Shown: positions 37,417-52,400 of the stretch, piece by piece
Numbering within the stretch: position 1 is the stretch's first letter
How the letters are laid out: every line of letters starts with the position of its first letter
Source: Mactromeris polynyma
Taxonomy: Eukaryota; Mollusca; Bivalvia; Venerida; Mactridae
Length of the DNA: 64,000 nt
Assembly: GCA_032209605.1 (NCBI GenBank)
Contig: JASFXZ010000001.1
Coordinates: 3,534,001-3,598,000, forward strand
Direction of reading: 5' to 3'
Program-made: the position numbers and the translations under genes
Notes under the pieces: model-generated
The model's input: only the letters and a program-made list of their open reading frames with translations
Told to the model about the DNA's origin: nothing
Databases searched by the model: none

Positions 37417-40400
37417 GTGAGTATTCAGTTTTACAGTTTTTACTCTCCAATTTTATTCGTTTGCACTCAGTTTTGTCTGTTGATAATTTTAAATGAGGCT
37501 TTTAGTGTAAATATATTGTAGAATATTCGTAATGTTCATGGTAATAACGTGGGGGTAAGATTTATGTAACCGACTGACATGTCTTCATTTTGCGTATATA
37601 AAACTATTTTGAATGAGTTCTGAAATGAGCTTTAGAGAATGAGTGGTTTATGAATTCGTAACATAAACATAGTTATCATCCAGATAATTGGTTAATAACT
37701 CCCGTCATTGACTGAGTCCATATACAACACTATATTGTATATAAGATAGCAATTACTACTTGTGAATTCATGCTCATCGTCGTAATTACTAAATTTGTAC
37801 TGAAAATTCGTGAGAATCACTTCAGTATGACTGGATGAATTTTGTGTACAAATTAAATAAGCCACTATTGTTGAAATGACACATAATGCTCAAACTACAA
37901 AGCTATTTAATCTACTGTTTATCACCTTTTTGATATGTTAAATTGAAATAATGATTCAAAATTTGAATGTAAACGTTTTATGACAAGGTGAATGTGTACA
38001 AATACACGACACGGCGGTGTTTATTATATAATTCACTGATTTGTGAATGTTTTCAATTAACGAGTTTAAGGTTGTGAAGTCGCCATGGGTTTTGACAAGT
38101 TTATCAATATACACATTTATGGATTTACTCTTTACACTGTAAAGTAAGGTTGTACATGTATAATGACTTTTGATGATGTTTTAAATTCCGGTAAATGCAC
38201 ACAAAATTATGTTAAGTATTTTTTAATATCAAAAGTATTTTTGGAAAGGAGAGAAAGTATACTAGCTTATGCTATCGAGTTTTTTTCAAAATTATATCAA
38301 TAAAAATATAAAAAACGAGATTTTCCGTACTTACCCCTTGTTTCTGTTGTTGTTATTTTGGAATAAACACTTATGTTCTTTGAAAAAATCTCGATAGCAT
38401 AATGTAGATTTGATTATCATCTTTGTATACATGCGTTTCTTATGCAAAATTAACGCTTGTGCAATTAGCCTGATTTACCGGACCAACATGTACAATTTGA
38501 CAGTACCAAAAGATCAAATAACTTCATTAATTTCCAACGTTTTTACAAAATTATAGCAGTATTAGTTGAAGGACTATATAACGGTAAAACAGTATACATT
38601 TCATCTTGTTATATTATGTAGTTTCCAAAATATCGTTTCAAAGCAAATATGGCTATTTTCTAGGGTATATATCGCCTTAAGTTGTTCGTGATGCAACTGA
38701 TATCTGTAATTTTTACTCGTTTCTACAACAAAATAACTAAATTTCAACGGATATTACAATAATTGTTTGAACGACGTTTCATCTCACTGACTTATGCCGG
38801 ACATTTCGTCTACAAAGTATCGCCTTGTGTTATTCAATATCTTCACATTTCGAACTCTCAATAGACAAGCGAAATGTTGAAAATAAAACCATCTAATTAT
38901 CTAGTTACTTAAGCATTTAACATTCCAGAATGATCTACATAAATCATTTGGCTTTAAACAAAACACAAGTAAAAAACGCCCCAAATGTTTTCTAACTGGT
39001 GAACGGAACGATCATATATCTACACGTCAAGTTGAATTAGACAATCTAAATTAGCTTGTACGGCTCACTTAGTGAAGACAAAGTCGATGTTATCGTATAC
39101 TGACTTCCTATTGTTTTAAACATTACAAGTGAAGTTATGGATATTGATAGATGTGGTAGTCATTTCACGTGAAAGGACTTTTACAATTTGGGTGGTCATC
39201 GGAGCTGTATGTGATCACGGGTAGTTTCACATTGGGGCGACAGAGAATTACCCCAGTAATTCATAAAGTCAATCAGACGTGTGACGTGTAGTGTCAATAC
39301 AGGCCTTGATTACCCATAATAGGGAACCAAATGTGAGACGGACTAGTGTTTTATAACTATATCTCCGTACAGTGGCACACACGCGTGTCTAATACAGTAT
39401 GGACTACAATAATGTGGTAATTGTGGGGAATGAAACACCACTTATTTAGAAGAAGAACGCACTGTATAGATTCCCATAACTTAGTTTTGAATGACAAATA
39501 GCTCATTTATCAAAGGCTTAACTACAAACGGACCTCGTTTGTTCGACAACCTTTCATCCGGATACCTGGTATCACCCTAAATATATATCAGTCTCGATGT
39601 ATGTTCTTATGCACGTCGAATTAAATGCGGCTATTCGAAACCATGTATGTTCCGAAGTAAAATTTCGGACCCGATGCATTCGAATGAACGCGTTCCGACT
39701 GTATACATTACAAACGAGAAGGCACTAAACGCTTTCCGCTATACGTATTATTCTATAACATCGAACAATTGCAACAAAGCCATTCTTAAATACAGTAAAC
39801 CTCATAATTGAGACAACCTTTGGGACCCTTTAAAAATGGTCTTCTTATTGAGGTTGTCTTTATATTGAGGTTGAATAAAGAGCAAAACAGTAAAAGTGAA
39901 CTTGAAAAAGGTGTTCTTATAATTTTGGTGGTCTTATTATTGTGGGTGTCTTTATGTGAGGGTTTACTGTATTTCACTCGGTTCCCTCTTATTTTAAAGT
40001 TCGAATTTCTTTATATTATTAATACTCCTTAAACATTTTGGAGAATCTTATTTTCTTGTGAACATTCTAATCACTTCAATCAATCACTCATATATTAGAA
40101 TTGTATATCGTTAAAAAGAATATCTATATCTATCGAATATCTATTGACTTCCGAACTTATCCGCTGTATATTTTTTAGTGACCAAACGTTGTAATGAATG
40201 TATGTAAATATAGTTGGTGTTTATAGAAAGTAAATTAAATATGTTAAAACTAACGAGAATATGGTTTAATATAAAACCAGGTTTGTAATTAAAATGATCT
40301 TCATAACAAAGATTTGCTTATAATATACTCCACGCCTTATAGGATTATCGAGCATCCATCTTTAAATAAAGAATTATTATTATAAAAACGCAACTAAAAA

Positions 40401-43400
40401 TTGTCTGCCTCAACACGGTGACATTATAAAGAAATGATTATATTTTATTTCTGAAGCATAATATCCTAAACTTAATCATTTATGAAATATGAATACTAGG
40501 ACCATAGTGTGATTTCTTTTTGATGAATAATTTACACATTTGTAACAATAAAACGCGTATAACACTTGGAACAATATGAAGGTTAAAGTGATATAGTTGC
40601 GTTTTTAATGGTGCTAAGTATGTTGTTGTTATTTAACTCATGTCATCGCCAGACTCGTTGAGGCATCTCGACTATTTCATTGTTTGGTTAAGGCATAACG
40701 GGTCGTTTAAGATTTGTTGACGATTTCATCGCCTGCCTGCGGTGTCACATCGATGTCGCCGAGTTGTTAATGTCATTTTTGAAAAAAATTCTTACAGATT
40801 AACCAACAATTTTATGAATTTTACTGGCAATCGGTCGATTTCATCAATTTTACCAATCACATCAATGGAATTCAAACGATTTTCCAATTTGTTGACGGAA
40901 TTTTAACGATTTTACGGTCATTCATGGCATTCTTACTTTTCATTTACCAGAAATGACTCAATATTCACAATATTGTATCAGCGATAGTTTCCATCGTTCC
41001 CAATGTGAACTGGCATTTTACCTCGTCAGCAGACAGAAGTTTTGAAATATCTACGCTGATACATTACATGTTTACATGAAGTGCATTGTTGCACGTCGGA
41101 CGATAATTCGGGATATAGTGATAGGGACCACAGACAAACAACTGTTGCTGGATAAAATATATAATCTTATTTTTGATCTCTGCACATTTCATACAAGCAT
41201 AGATTATTTCTGCCTTTGATTCGCGTGGAAAGTCGTAAATCAGAGCAATATTGCACTAAGAATGTAATATTGACTAATTAAACATTCCTTTAGGCAATGT
41301 TTTCCTGAATTCCTTTGGAAAACATTTTTAATCTGAAAGTATATTAATGTCATAGATGAATTAGGATTGGCATGTTAACTGCGTGGGCGATGATTCACGG
41401 GGTGTATCTTTGTGCACCTTACAGTTCTCCCACAATAACATAATTTAGCGTTGAGAAATCCTCAGTTTTCCAGATGTTCTAAGTTCTGTACACAAAAATC
41501 TTTTAAAATGTACGGTACATCTTAAAGATATTACGAAATAAAAATCACCAGATATATTCATGTGCACAGGAGTAATCGCTTTGTAAAAATACGCGAAATT
41601 GTCAGAAATTTAAGCTATACAATTCCAAAACAAGTAACTTCCATTACATTTCTTATGTCGGAAATTGTAGAATATGTTCCGCATTTGGACGCCCAAATCA
41701 TGTTCAATTTTTTAATCGAGCACGCATCCGATATACTGCCATGCTAGGAGGATATTTTAATGTATTTTGCTGATAATGCAGAAGAAGAAGCATGTGACGT
41801 GTAAAAGTACAAATAACAGCTGGCTTTGTTTGGTTCGCTGTAATCTTGTCGTCTGTAATGTTAACGGCTGGCTTTGTTTGGTTCGCTGTAATCTTGTCGT
41901 CTGTAATGTTAACGGCTTAGCTGAGTTAACAATTATCGGTGCTGTTGTCAGTTTATTATTTAGCATTACATTTACATGTTGTGTTTGTTTGTCATCGAGA
42001 AGATATGTAGGCGCATAGAAATAACTGTATCAAGTAGATTATCTATCTGTTGCACAACTATGGCATAGAATTAGTAGGATGAGTCATGATAGAGTCAGCT
42101 ACAAAGTATTTAATTTTTGTGATTCTAAAGGTAAAGCTCGTTGCAAGAACTGGCAATTTAATTTTAGGAACCATATGAACAAACTTGGAATGTCAATGCT
42201 ACTTAATAGTTGTAGTAATTTTTCTTCTAAATATTTTTGTGAAAAAGTTTTAACATGTTCAGTTCAACAATTTATCTCAATATGGAAAGACAATATTAAT
42301 AAGGATGTTGGGCGGTCAGGAAATGGGCGTAATAAACTTAGGACATATAAATTGTTTAAACAAACGTATGGGATAGAGAAATATGTCAAATGCCAAATAC
42401 CTATGAAACATAGATCTGCCTTAGCCAAGTTTAGATGTGGGGTGGCCCCACTGAGACTAGAGACTGGAAGATATGAAAATATTCCTGAGAACCAACGTGT
42501 ATGTCCAATCTGTAAAGCTGACATTGAAAATGAAATACATGTACTGTTTCACTGTAATGCCTACCAAAGGTTTAGAGATGCTCTTACACTTAAAGCATGT
42601 GAAGTGAATAGTAAACCTCTCTGACGAAGATAAGTTAATATTTGTACTGTCTAATGAAAATATGATTAGAGTTAGTGCCAAAACCTGTTTTAACATTTTA
42701 AAGAACAGAATCGACTTATTGTACACATGATAATCCCTCTGTTCTTCTTTTTTTATTATTTTTTATTTTTGTTATGCAATTATTTTACAGTGTATAAGAC
42801 ATGACATCATAGCTAGCTTTAACATACATGGAATAGCAAAAACTTATGAAGACAGCAGATTTAAAATTTTCTATAACAATTGCAATAATTCAGCTTATAT
42901 TTGTATAGCTACGTTTGTAAGTTTTTAAGTTTTTGCTCTTCCACTTTCTCCTTCAATTAAAGTTAATTGCATTTGTCACATTTTGTATACAAATCGAAAT
43001 TGATTTTGTGTGTTTTAATTACATATATGATACTTCATAATATTTTATCAATGTTGAAGTACAAACAACATTGCATTGTAGATATTCTGTGATATTGTGT
43101 TAATTAGTCAGTGTCTAGTAAGCCAAGTGTGGCTGAGCACAAAATATTTTTATGTTTTTTACTTTGTAAAATGTACTGTAATATTTTATGTTTGACACTA
43201 TAATAAACTATATATATACAAATTAATGACATTTCTTACGGTAGCTAGCATAATATACTAAACGCCATTAAAAAACGCAACTATGTCACTTAGCATTCAC
43301 TTCGTTCCACGTGTTAAAAACGTTTTATTGTGACAAATGAGTAAATTAATTCTTCAAAAAGAAATTAAACTGTGGCTCTTGTATTTATATTTAATAGTTG

Positions 43401-46400
43401 ATTAAGGTTAGACAATTATGTTTGAGAATCAACATAATTATGAGTATTTCTTTATAATGTCACCGTGCTGACGCAGACAACTTTTGTTGAGCTTTTAATG
43501 GCATGGAGTATATATGAGCGCCGCTGTACGATTTCCAACCTCTTTTTTAAGTGACGCCATTTCCAGAAAACGTCAAAAGTGTCGCCACAATGTTCTGACA
43601 GTAAACGATATTTGCCCGCCCCGTATGGTAATATGAAAGCTAAGTAACCATATGGAGTAAATAGTGTTTCCTGCTTGCAAATAGTAACATCACATATTGC
43701 GTTTTCTTGAAATGACGTCACTTACAGAAGAGGTTGTAAATCCCACAGCAGCGCTCATATAATTATTTCTTTATAATGTCACCGTGCTGACGCGGACAAT
43801 GTTTAGTTACGTCTTTAATGGCATGGAGTATATACGAGTGTTTATTTCCGGCAAATATTTGTGACCAACTGCTGAGTTTGTTTTCAAGCTATCTTATAAT
43901 GTAATATGAAACAGAAGGCGATACAATCATCGCAGCTAATGTTGTTTACTGAACATCAGTAAAACGTATCACTTAAGATCTGTACATACCAGACAAGAGT
44001 TTTAACAAGAACTATCTTTAAAAAAGATGATCGGCGCGAATTGAAATAAAGCAAAGATGTTATAGTTTTGTTGATTAAGAATTTGAGATTTTGCACGAAC
44101 ACATTTCAGTAGAATCAATAAATAAAGACACCCAAGTTTTAAAAGTGCGTTTATTAATGAATATATTCAACAACAATAGCATGCGCGGTACATATAATTT
44201 GTTACGTGTTCAACAAACACTGCCGTGATTCATGTAGCAAAAGCGAGCACAATACGTCTGCGCTAAACAATTATGATGAAAAATTTATATGTAAACAGTA
44301 GATATGCAATCAATTTTATTTCATCTTTACGACCGTGGGTTCGTTAGTCAGTATACACGCATTTTTGTCTGTCTACGAAGTTATATTGGTGACATATATT
44401 CGTTCAAACCAGTTATATCTGTAATAGCAAAACGGTAACAGTATAAAACCGCGCGGAATGAAGCAAACATGTATTAGGGATGTTGCCATGCAAACAATGA
44501 TAGTGTTTCAGGTTTAGAGGCAGCGAGTTTATTTCAAAATTTTCTTCAAATACGCAAATGTGTTTCATTCCGAATATTGAGCTAGTCATTTATAATAAAT
44601 GGAATAGTTTTGTTTGAGTATATCATGCTTCCCAAATGTTTTGAGCATTTTGTCATGATTTCTAAGAGGGAGATATCTTGCGATGCGTCTTTTCCACTAA
44701 TTTCTCTTATGATAATGTTTTAATAGCACTGTTTTGTAAAACTCATTAAGATTTTAATTGTATTTATGCATTAAACAAACGTAGAAGTTTTTATGTTTCT
44801 CTGTTATCATATATTTACACATGCAGTACATTCTATCGTTACTATATTAATCGTTGACAGAATCTGCAGATAAACACGCAAAACGTCTAACATGTGTGCA
44901 AACTTCTCATTGACGCTCAGGATATTTCAAAATACTTAATTTGTCTGGAAAACAAAAAGTATCCCAGAATTAATATCATTATCACAAGTGGATAAACACG
45001 ATTACATCATCAGACGATTGCAAAACTGTAAGAGTATTTTGGTTAATTGTAATCTCAGGTAATATTTGACAAAAACAAGACTATATATGTGCACCAAACA
45101 CAGCACGCGCCAGGTTTATCCGTGTATCAGTCTAGAATTCAAACATGTGGTCTTCTTATGAGTTGCTATAATGCTGTTAATCTTACATTGTATTATAATA
45201 ATTATGCATTTTGTTATATAGCACGAGTATATAAATACACGGTAACAACATAATTATTCATATCGGGACTCTTCAAATCTCGGATGCAAATACAGAACGT
45301 TATTGTGTGTTTAAAGCGGCGCTACATTAGTGTTTATCTTCTCAGATGTCTACACAAATATATTCTGCTAGTTTGATAATGATATGTTGCTAAATCAGAA
45401 GTAGCATATTTTAGATATGAAAACGAAATACGGATTTTGACAGGATGTTCAAATTCATCATTTTGATTAAGAACAGGCAATGACATCAGAGTTTATTACA
45501 TGAAATTCATACATACATTCATGTCAAAAATCGTCACATTCAACAGTTTATGCCATGAGTTATTCAATGACAGGGAAATGTCTTCGAAGAAGTTTAAAGT
45601 TAAATGTCCTATTTATTGCAAATTATGCCAAATTCAGCGAAACAAAAAGCATTTTCGTCGACAAGAATGTCAATTCTTACCAAATATGTAAACAAATTAC
45701 ATTCATTTATTACATAAAAAACGTCCCGCCGCTTTAATGCTCATATGCTGTGTTATATGTGTCTATACCTCGATAAAAATCCTCATGAACATCTTACTGT
45801 AATACTTGTGTTGAACATCCTCGAACTCAAATTCTTCCAATTGTAATTTAATTATTTAAAAGCTCTTAAATAATGTAAATGTACGATGTAATAATGCATT
45901 GTGACTTGTTATAATAATGTTATGATTTTATTGTGACGTCACCCTGTGAATTATTGTTGAGGCGCCTTAGCGTCTCATTGCTATCATTGTCAACCGGATG
46001 GTCTACTCTTTATTCATCGTCTCATGAAAATAGTACATGTAAATCCTCTGATTTTATTCTAGATTTGATAGGTATATATAATAGCTGATATGTCAGGAAT
46101 ATATATATTAAAAATGAGTCGTGATATAAACGGTTTTCCAGGATTATTTGTGTCATTTATAGCAAATGAGTTTACCCGAATAGTCGCGTATTAATTTCTA
46201 ATACGATAATATGGAAAACGTGCAGTCTTGCCTTGGAAGCGTCTCTCATGACCTTCAGTCCTTTTATTATCCTCTGTTCGTTGTTGACGTGGACATCTTA
46301 CTTCGGAAATTGGAAAGATCGCGAGATCTCCGAGAAATACTACATTAACTGATCATTACTCTAAACGCAAACTGCTTGAACTATCATCCTGTTTATCTCC

Positions 46401-49400
46401 TTCATCGACCTTGTTTTTTTACGTAGAAAAGTCTGTATTTATGGTGGACACTTGATACTGTTGTAGACAAAATCCGGTGCCAGTGAAAACTGCATTAACA
46501 TTTTACAAGCCTTTAATTAATCGTGTATGAAACATCTACCGTGAAAAAAAACTATCAATTTGTTTAGAAACACACTCTCCGTAATACTTTTTTCTGAACG
46601 ATTTTATGCTCCAACGTCTCCCAAGTCTCTCATTAAACAAATCTGCTGACTCAGCTTTTCTCAATGTAGCAAAAGTATAATGTTGATAGGAAACGTATGG
46701 TAAACATTCTGACGTTAACGATTGATTATCGTACTATAGTGTACATTTAATCATTCATTAATGATAAAAGTACCCAGGTGACGTATTGACAGGCGATGTA
46801 ATGAAGACATCGTTTAATGTATGTTTACCAAGACGCTAATCTGATATTAATTCCAGTTTAACCGATTACTGAACTGTGATTTCCTACATTTATTTATCAT
46901 GCTCATTCATGATGCCTGTTCGTAGAGATTGTATGATGAAATATTCTAAAGTCAATATCCTTTTTTTTCTCTCCAAAAAAACAAAATTAAACAGTTCTCA
47001 TTAGTTCCAAACCTGACCTGCTGGTATAAAGGTAATGAAACTTCACGGAGTAAGCGTTGGGTTGAATCCAACTCTAAATTAGAAATATAAGAATCATTCA
47101 CCGACTTCCGGTACGGATAGAAATATCCGGTTACTATTTTGGCGGGAACGAGGCTATTTCCATCCGCACACGAAGCCAATGGAAGATTCTTTTTCTTGCA
47201 TACCTTTTATAAGAAGTTAAGGACGAGATTGAATAAAACGGCTAAAGTGTTGAGGGAGTTTTGCTTTAAGTTACGTAGAGCTATTATATTACAAATTAAT
47301 TCAAGCTATTATTCAATGTTACGCGACGTCATCACGTGATGTAATCAGCACGAGACTCCCGGTAGCGCCATTGACCGATTTTTCGTGTTTCTCAAACATG
47401 ACTTATTTCATACTAAACGGCGGGGATGTAGATAGAGTATTCTAGAACCGATAGAAATGCGGGAAATCCCGGTCTGGTATGGAATCATAAATTGATCCAT
47501 GTGTGCTTTCTGTAAAAAAGGCCATCTTCATTGAATCACAGAAGCGAAAGCTGTGTGTGGTCTTCACGTCCAATATCTCTAATATAGGAGAGCATGTGGA
47601 GGAATCGTGTTTGTTAATTTATTGACATTTCAGTTGATGGAATCTGACTTAAAGCATTTATGGACCGACTTTAAGTGGTAACCTAAAATACGTGAAAGCA
47701 GAGCGAACATTCGTGGCTATTGACTGAGATTATATATGATTTATTCCGTTTATTCACGGCAGAGTTCACAATTAACTTGAAAGCTTATAATCCCTATACA
47801 AAACATGACACCAAAATTAGATAGCTCCTTTTAACCTCATTTCAATTAAGTATTTAAACACTTATTTATATTATTAAGGTATAATTCTTATCGTACATTC
47901 TATCATTTTATGGGGACACGAATCCTGTATGACAAACTTAAAATCAAATGTTGATTTTACTAAGAGACAATTACGGAAATAATTGCTAATTGTTACGGAC
48001 AAAAAACTCGCATTATTGGTTGTTATCTGAACAGTAAAAACTTACTTTAGGAAAAAAATGACACAAGCTTTACATCAAGTGTCTGGCAACAAACGTCCAC
48101 AATAAATTAACCATTATGATAAGAATATACATAAAACCGACAGAGAACTGCTGAGACTCATATATTCAACATATTTCATACCACGTCTGCTTCCCAGAAA
48201 ATCTAGATCATTAAACGGATCTATTTAAAGATTGAGTCTGTTATTTGTGTATACACAGACATAGCTATGAGATATCACAAAACAAAAATAGATAATTCGT
48301 ACCCTATTTTAATCTTAATATTCATGTTGTTTCATTCAAGAAGAAAATTCTCACTTGCGATTCACATTGTTTTGTCTGGGTAAATAATATTGTTAACTGA
48401 AGATGCTTTTAATATATGAATTAAATAAATTATGGTTGTAAACACAGCTTGTCGCTCCAGTGATACAATTGTACAAAACAAAGTCAAAAGGTACATTTGA
48501 GCGCGGCTGTATTGTAAGTGACATCATTTTTCAGAAAACGTCACCATACGGTGACCATACGTAGTAGATATTGTTTCCTGCTTGCAAATAGCATATGATG
48601 CGTTTTCTTGAAACGATATCACTTACAGAAGAGGTTGTCAATCCCATAGCAACGCTCATTTATTCTTTGATCGGCCGACAGTGTAATGTTTTATAACACT
48701 GTGTGGTAAAGGCTAAAAGCCAAGCATACCGGTACCTTACCTTAACATCGCATCGTACAATATATTGACTCATCGACAAAATTGCTCACTCTGAGGGGAG
48801 CCCAAACCCACGGCCCTTGACTACATGTCTGGTTCTCGTGGCGGTGTTTCTCGTGCCTAACCTATCTACGTTGTCAACAAATTGCAATTGGATTTTTTTC
48901 TATTTTCAGAGGGAAAATTTATCTGTCCAGAAGATAATTTAGTTATTCAGAGTAATGACGTAAAAGGTAAGATTTTAATGGAACAGAGTTATGACAGATT
49001 TATCTGCTAGTTTTAGTGTTTGAGAAATAAATGTGTTAATTATGCAGATATTTTTCAATCAGTTGGTTTTTACTCTTCGTTCCAATAATTCGTTCTACTG
49101 ATTGACGGCGGCCTTCAGGCCGTCGTCTATTTGAATAATTTTTAATCTAGGTACATGGAGTTGCATAATCGAAATGGGAGAAGCCATTGGTATTATGCTT
49201 TTTTAAATTGTTCTTACAAAACGTGATTCTAATTATACAGATAAAAAAAGTGTACTAATTGATAATAAAAAAATGTCAAAATATTTAAAATGTATTTTTA
49301 CCGTTAATAAAAAGCTTTAAAAAATGTTTTACGTATGCTTATAAGAATTTACAACAGCTAGTCACGAAAACGGTTAGGCATCGTGTATTACATAGCTTCG

Positions 49401-52400
49401 TTTCACAACTACGCTCAATTCATCATCAAAGTTCAGGAAATGGTTCCTAATGCTGTGCACGCAAATTGAAATTGTACTTATAAAAAAGCAAATTGTTAAA
49501 CAAAAAATGTTAATCCATATTAATAAGTTCATGAATGCAGTTTATAATGTACAAATATAAATACAGTGACCAAACTATGCAATATACATTGCCTTAACTT
49601 GACCCATATAAGTTATGTACTGATGGTAATATGTAAACAAAATTCAGCCAATGAAAATTGTCGTTGAAAACGTCATAGCATTTGTTGTTCAAATAACGCA
49701 TTGGCAGTAAAACGGATTCAGTACATTCGAGATCAAATGCTGATGGTTGAACTGAACTTTTAATTACGTTGTTTTGACATTTTTAGTGGATATTTTTCCC
49801 TTTTGATATCCCAATAGTTCTTTTAGATCTGTAAAACTAGAAGTTATAATCATGTATATTTTTAGATCCGTTTCGTTCTATCTACGTTTCGTGTATGGAT
49901 GATTCTTACCAGAATTATGGCTTGGTGATGATCATACTTTCTTATTTATTGATAAACAAAATAATAAATCTTCAATATCATGCTTCCTAAAACTTGTGCC
50001 GCCGTTTTGATGCTTTGCATCAAAATTAGTCTTGTACCTCTATTGAATCCACCCAGGGGTGGATCTGTGAGAACACAAGAATATCTCAAACTGTGTTGAG
50101 TTATAACTTTGACATTTTGACATTTTTCATTATAAGCGCATTAGACAAAAATGAGGTTTACTCGAGAATAATGTTGTTGAATACTTCCTGACTTCTCTGA
50201 TTATTGTAAAAAAAAATATTTTTGACAAACATTACCTGAGAAAGAAACACGACATACCGTGCTAATTAACGAAACATCTCATACCTGTAACATACCTGTT
50301 CTGTTCTGTTCTGTTCTGTAACATAGACAATATAGAAGATGCATCTAATAATACATAAAGTGTCATAAGTAAAGATGTTTATCAGGGGAATGTGGAACGT
50401 GCTCAGTTTGTCGAATATGTAGATGGGTTTTACGATTTTGTATAATTACATTAACTACTTGGCAACCACAAAAAAATACCAATTTGTTCAGTAAAACATA
50501 CAAATGATACCTCAAACATTCGTGTGTATACTTTAGTCTATATATTTTTTGGAGGAAATATATAATTCAAAAGTAATTATGGTACGACGAAAATATTAAC
50601 CTGTTTTTTTAAATAGATTTCATTTAATACTTACAGGGAGTTTATTCAATTATTTTCATAGCAGAACGATGGTACTGCCGCGGCTTACATACTCAGAGGT
50701 TTTTGCAAGAATATTCTATATTTTTGTTAAAATCATTATGTTTTATTATTTCCAACACAATTATGATGTATAGCGATAATGTCATTTATAAAATCAAGAA
50801 TGTAAATTCAATTTTCTGATATTCGTATAATTTACCTGTCAGCAAGCGTGAACGGCTTTGTGGAAATACAATCATAGTTGAAATTATTGTTTTTTCCTGA
50901 TTGGTAAATGTCTAATTTTGTACCTGTTACAGAATTTGACTTCCTTACAAAATTTAACTTTGGATTATTGAAGCCAGAGAAGGGATACGGCCAGTACGGT
51001 ACGGCAGTGAGTATACCAAAGAAAGACACATTGAAAGATGAACGCAATTGGTGAGTTTTACCGTAGATGATATGCCGAGAGTGATGATTCTTGCGCTACA
51101 ACAAACAGCAGCAATAAAGTCATGATCAATTACATACATCCCACCAACAAAAACATTCACAGACATTCACAAACATGTCTTCAAAAACATTCAACAACAC
51201 CACCATCGAAAAACATCAACAACAACAATAACAGCAACGTAATGTATTCTATTCCTCAACACGTCTAAAACTACATTCATTCTTTTCAAATTTTAGTTGT
51301 TTGAATGTCTATTTATTTCTATCGATACATGTACATGTATTTTATATTGTTTTGAAGAATATTAAATAGATTAGTATTACATATAAGTCGTCTTCGCCTA
51401 TTTGATAAAATAAGTATAAATAAGTCTAAACAAACTCATGTTTATAACCTACAGACAATAACAAATTCGCTCTTATTCCAATGCTATACTCTCTAAAATG
51501 TACTAATTGCTTGGTGCCACATTAACAACATCTAACTACTCTGTAGTGCGTATTGAGCCAACGTGTCACTAAACTATTTACTTTTTTACAATTTGAGTTT
51601 TATACTTTTTATTTCAGGAATCTGTTCGCTGATACTTTGCCAAAGAACTTCGTGTTTGTAGCCATATATCAACTATTGAATCGCAAGCAAACATGGAACT
51701 TGTTCAATATTAGCGATAGTGCAGGAATGTCACATTTAGCCTTACAGTTTAATGGAGTTACGAGAACAATCAGTCTTATTTATAAAAATCAGAACAGAGA
51801 AGAGAAAAGACTCGTTTTCAAAAAGAAAATTGCAAAGCAGGTAAACATTTTAAATATCGTAAGATATCTGCCGCCCGACCACCACATTTTACAGTCAGAA
51901 GTCTTGAATTCAGTGTCCGTCGTTTGTTAGGTTAGTTAAGTGTATATTTATTATACAGAGTGTCAACAAAGTTTGTTCACAAAGTTTGAATGTCGATAAA
52001 ATGAAAATAATGCTGTGTACACTGGCTTTATTTCGCATAATGAAAACTAGTGCCTTTTTCATGAATATGTGTTTTGTATTGAACTCTTAAGCAGAAAGAA
52101 ACTATTGGTATATAGCGACATAGATGGGTCGAGCAATTAGTAAATACTAAAATTCAAACTTTGTGAACGAACTTTTTTAACACCCTGTATATATAACTTC
52201 GTCGCCAATTCACCTCGTGCAAACTAAGTCATCGAACTTCAATGATCAAATAACTAATATCACTGCAATGACTATAACCATGTCGAGTTTGTGTCGCTAA
52301 TGTATAATGAAAGTTCATCTGGAATGTTTTACTTTAACCTTCATGGTTTCGGTATTTTGACCACTGGACCCACAATGGGTGCCTGATTACTGTATTGTAT

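Larger units (their letters stand above)
37417..48909 (+). other. Collagen intron 1, 11.5 kb, rich in mobile elements
   Basis: Between GTGAGT at 37417 and TTTTCAG ending at 48909. It holds a foldback at 38267, a pogo-like element at 39533, a CAGTAAAACCTC element at 39791, AAAACGCAACTA elements at 40378 and 43251, a LINE 3' end at 42020, the palindromic CRE-bearing elements at 43514 and 48497, and a possible short-TIR element at 45311. The remaining AT-rich sequence shows no convincing exon. Confidence 0.65.

Noticed and set aside
46211..46348. 45-codon frame (MENVQSCLGSVSHDLQ...) in intron 1
   Set aside because: It looks slightly protein-like but is too short, with no domain, splice partner or repeat evidence.
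47139..47339. Possible small gene or alternative promoter in a slightly GC-richer part of intron 1
   Set aside because: A 66-codon frame with no domain; CpG content could not be measured by eye well enough to call a promoter.
48770..48860. GC-richer piece resembling an inverted SINE head
   Set aside because: Only a weak box B-like match on the minus strand; no box A.
51007..51012. GTGAGT as the donor of collagen exon 3
   Set aside because: It would leave phase 0 and a TGA stop at the start of exon 4; the GTGAGT at 51051 gives the right phase and a Trp at the junction.
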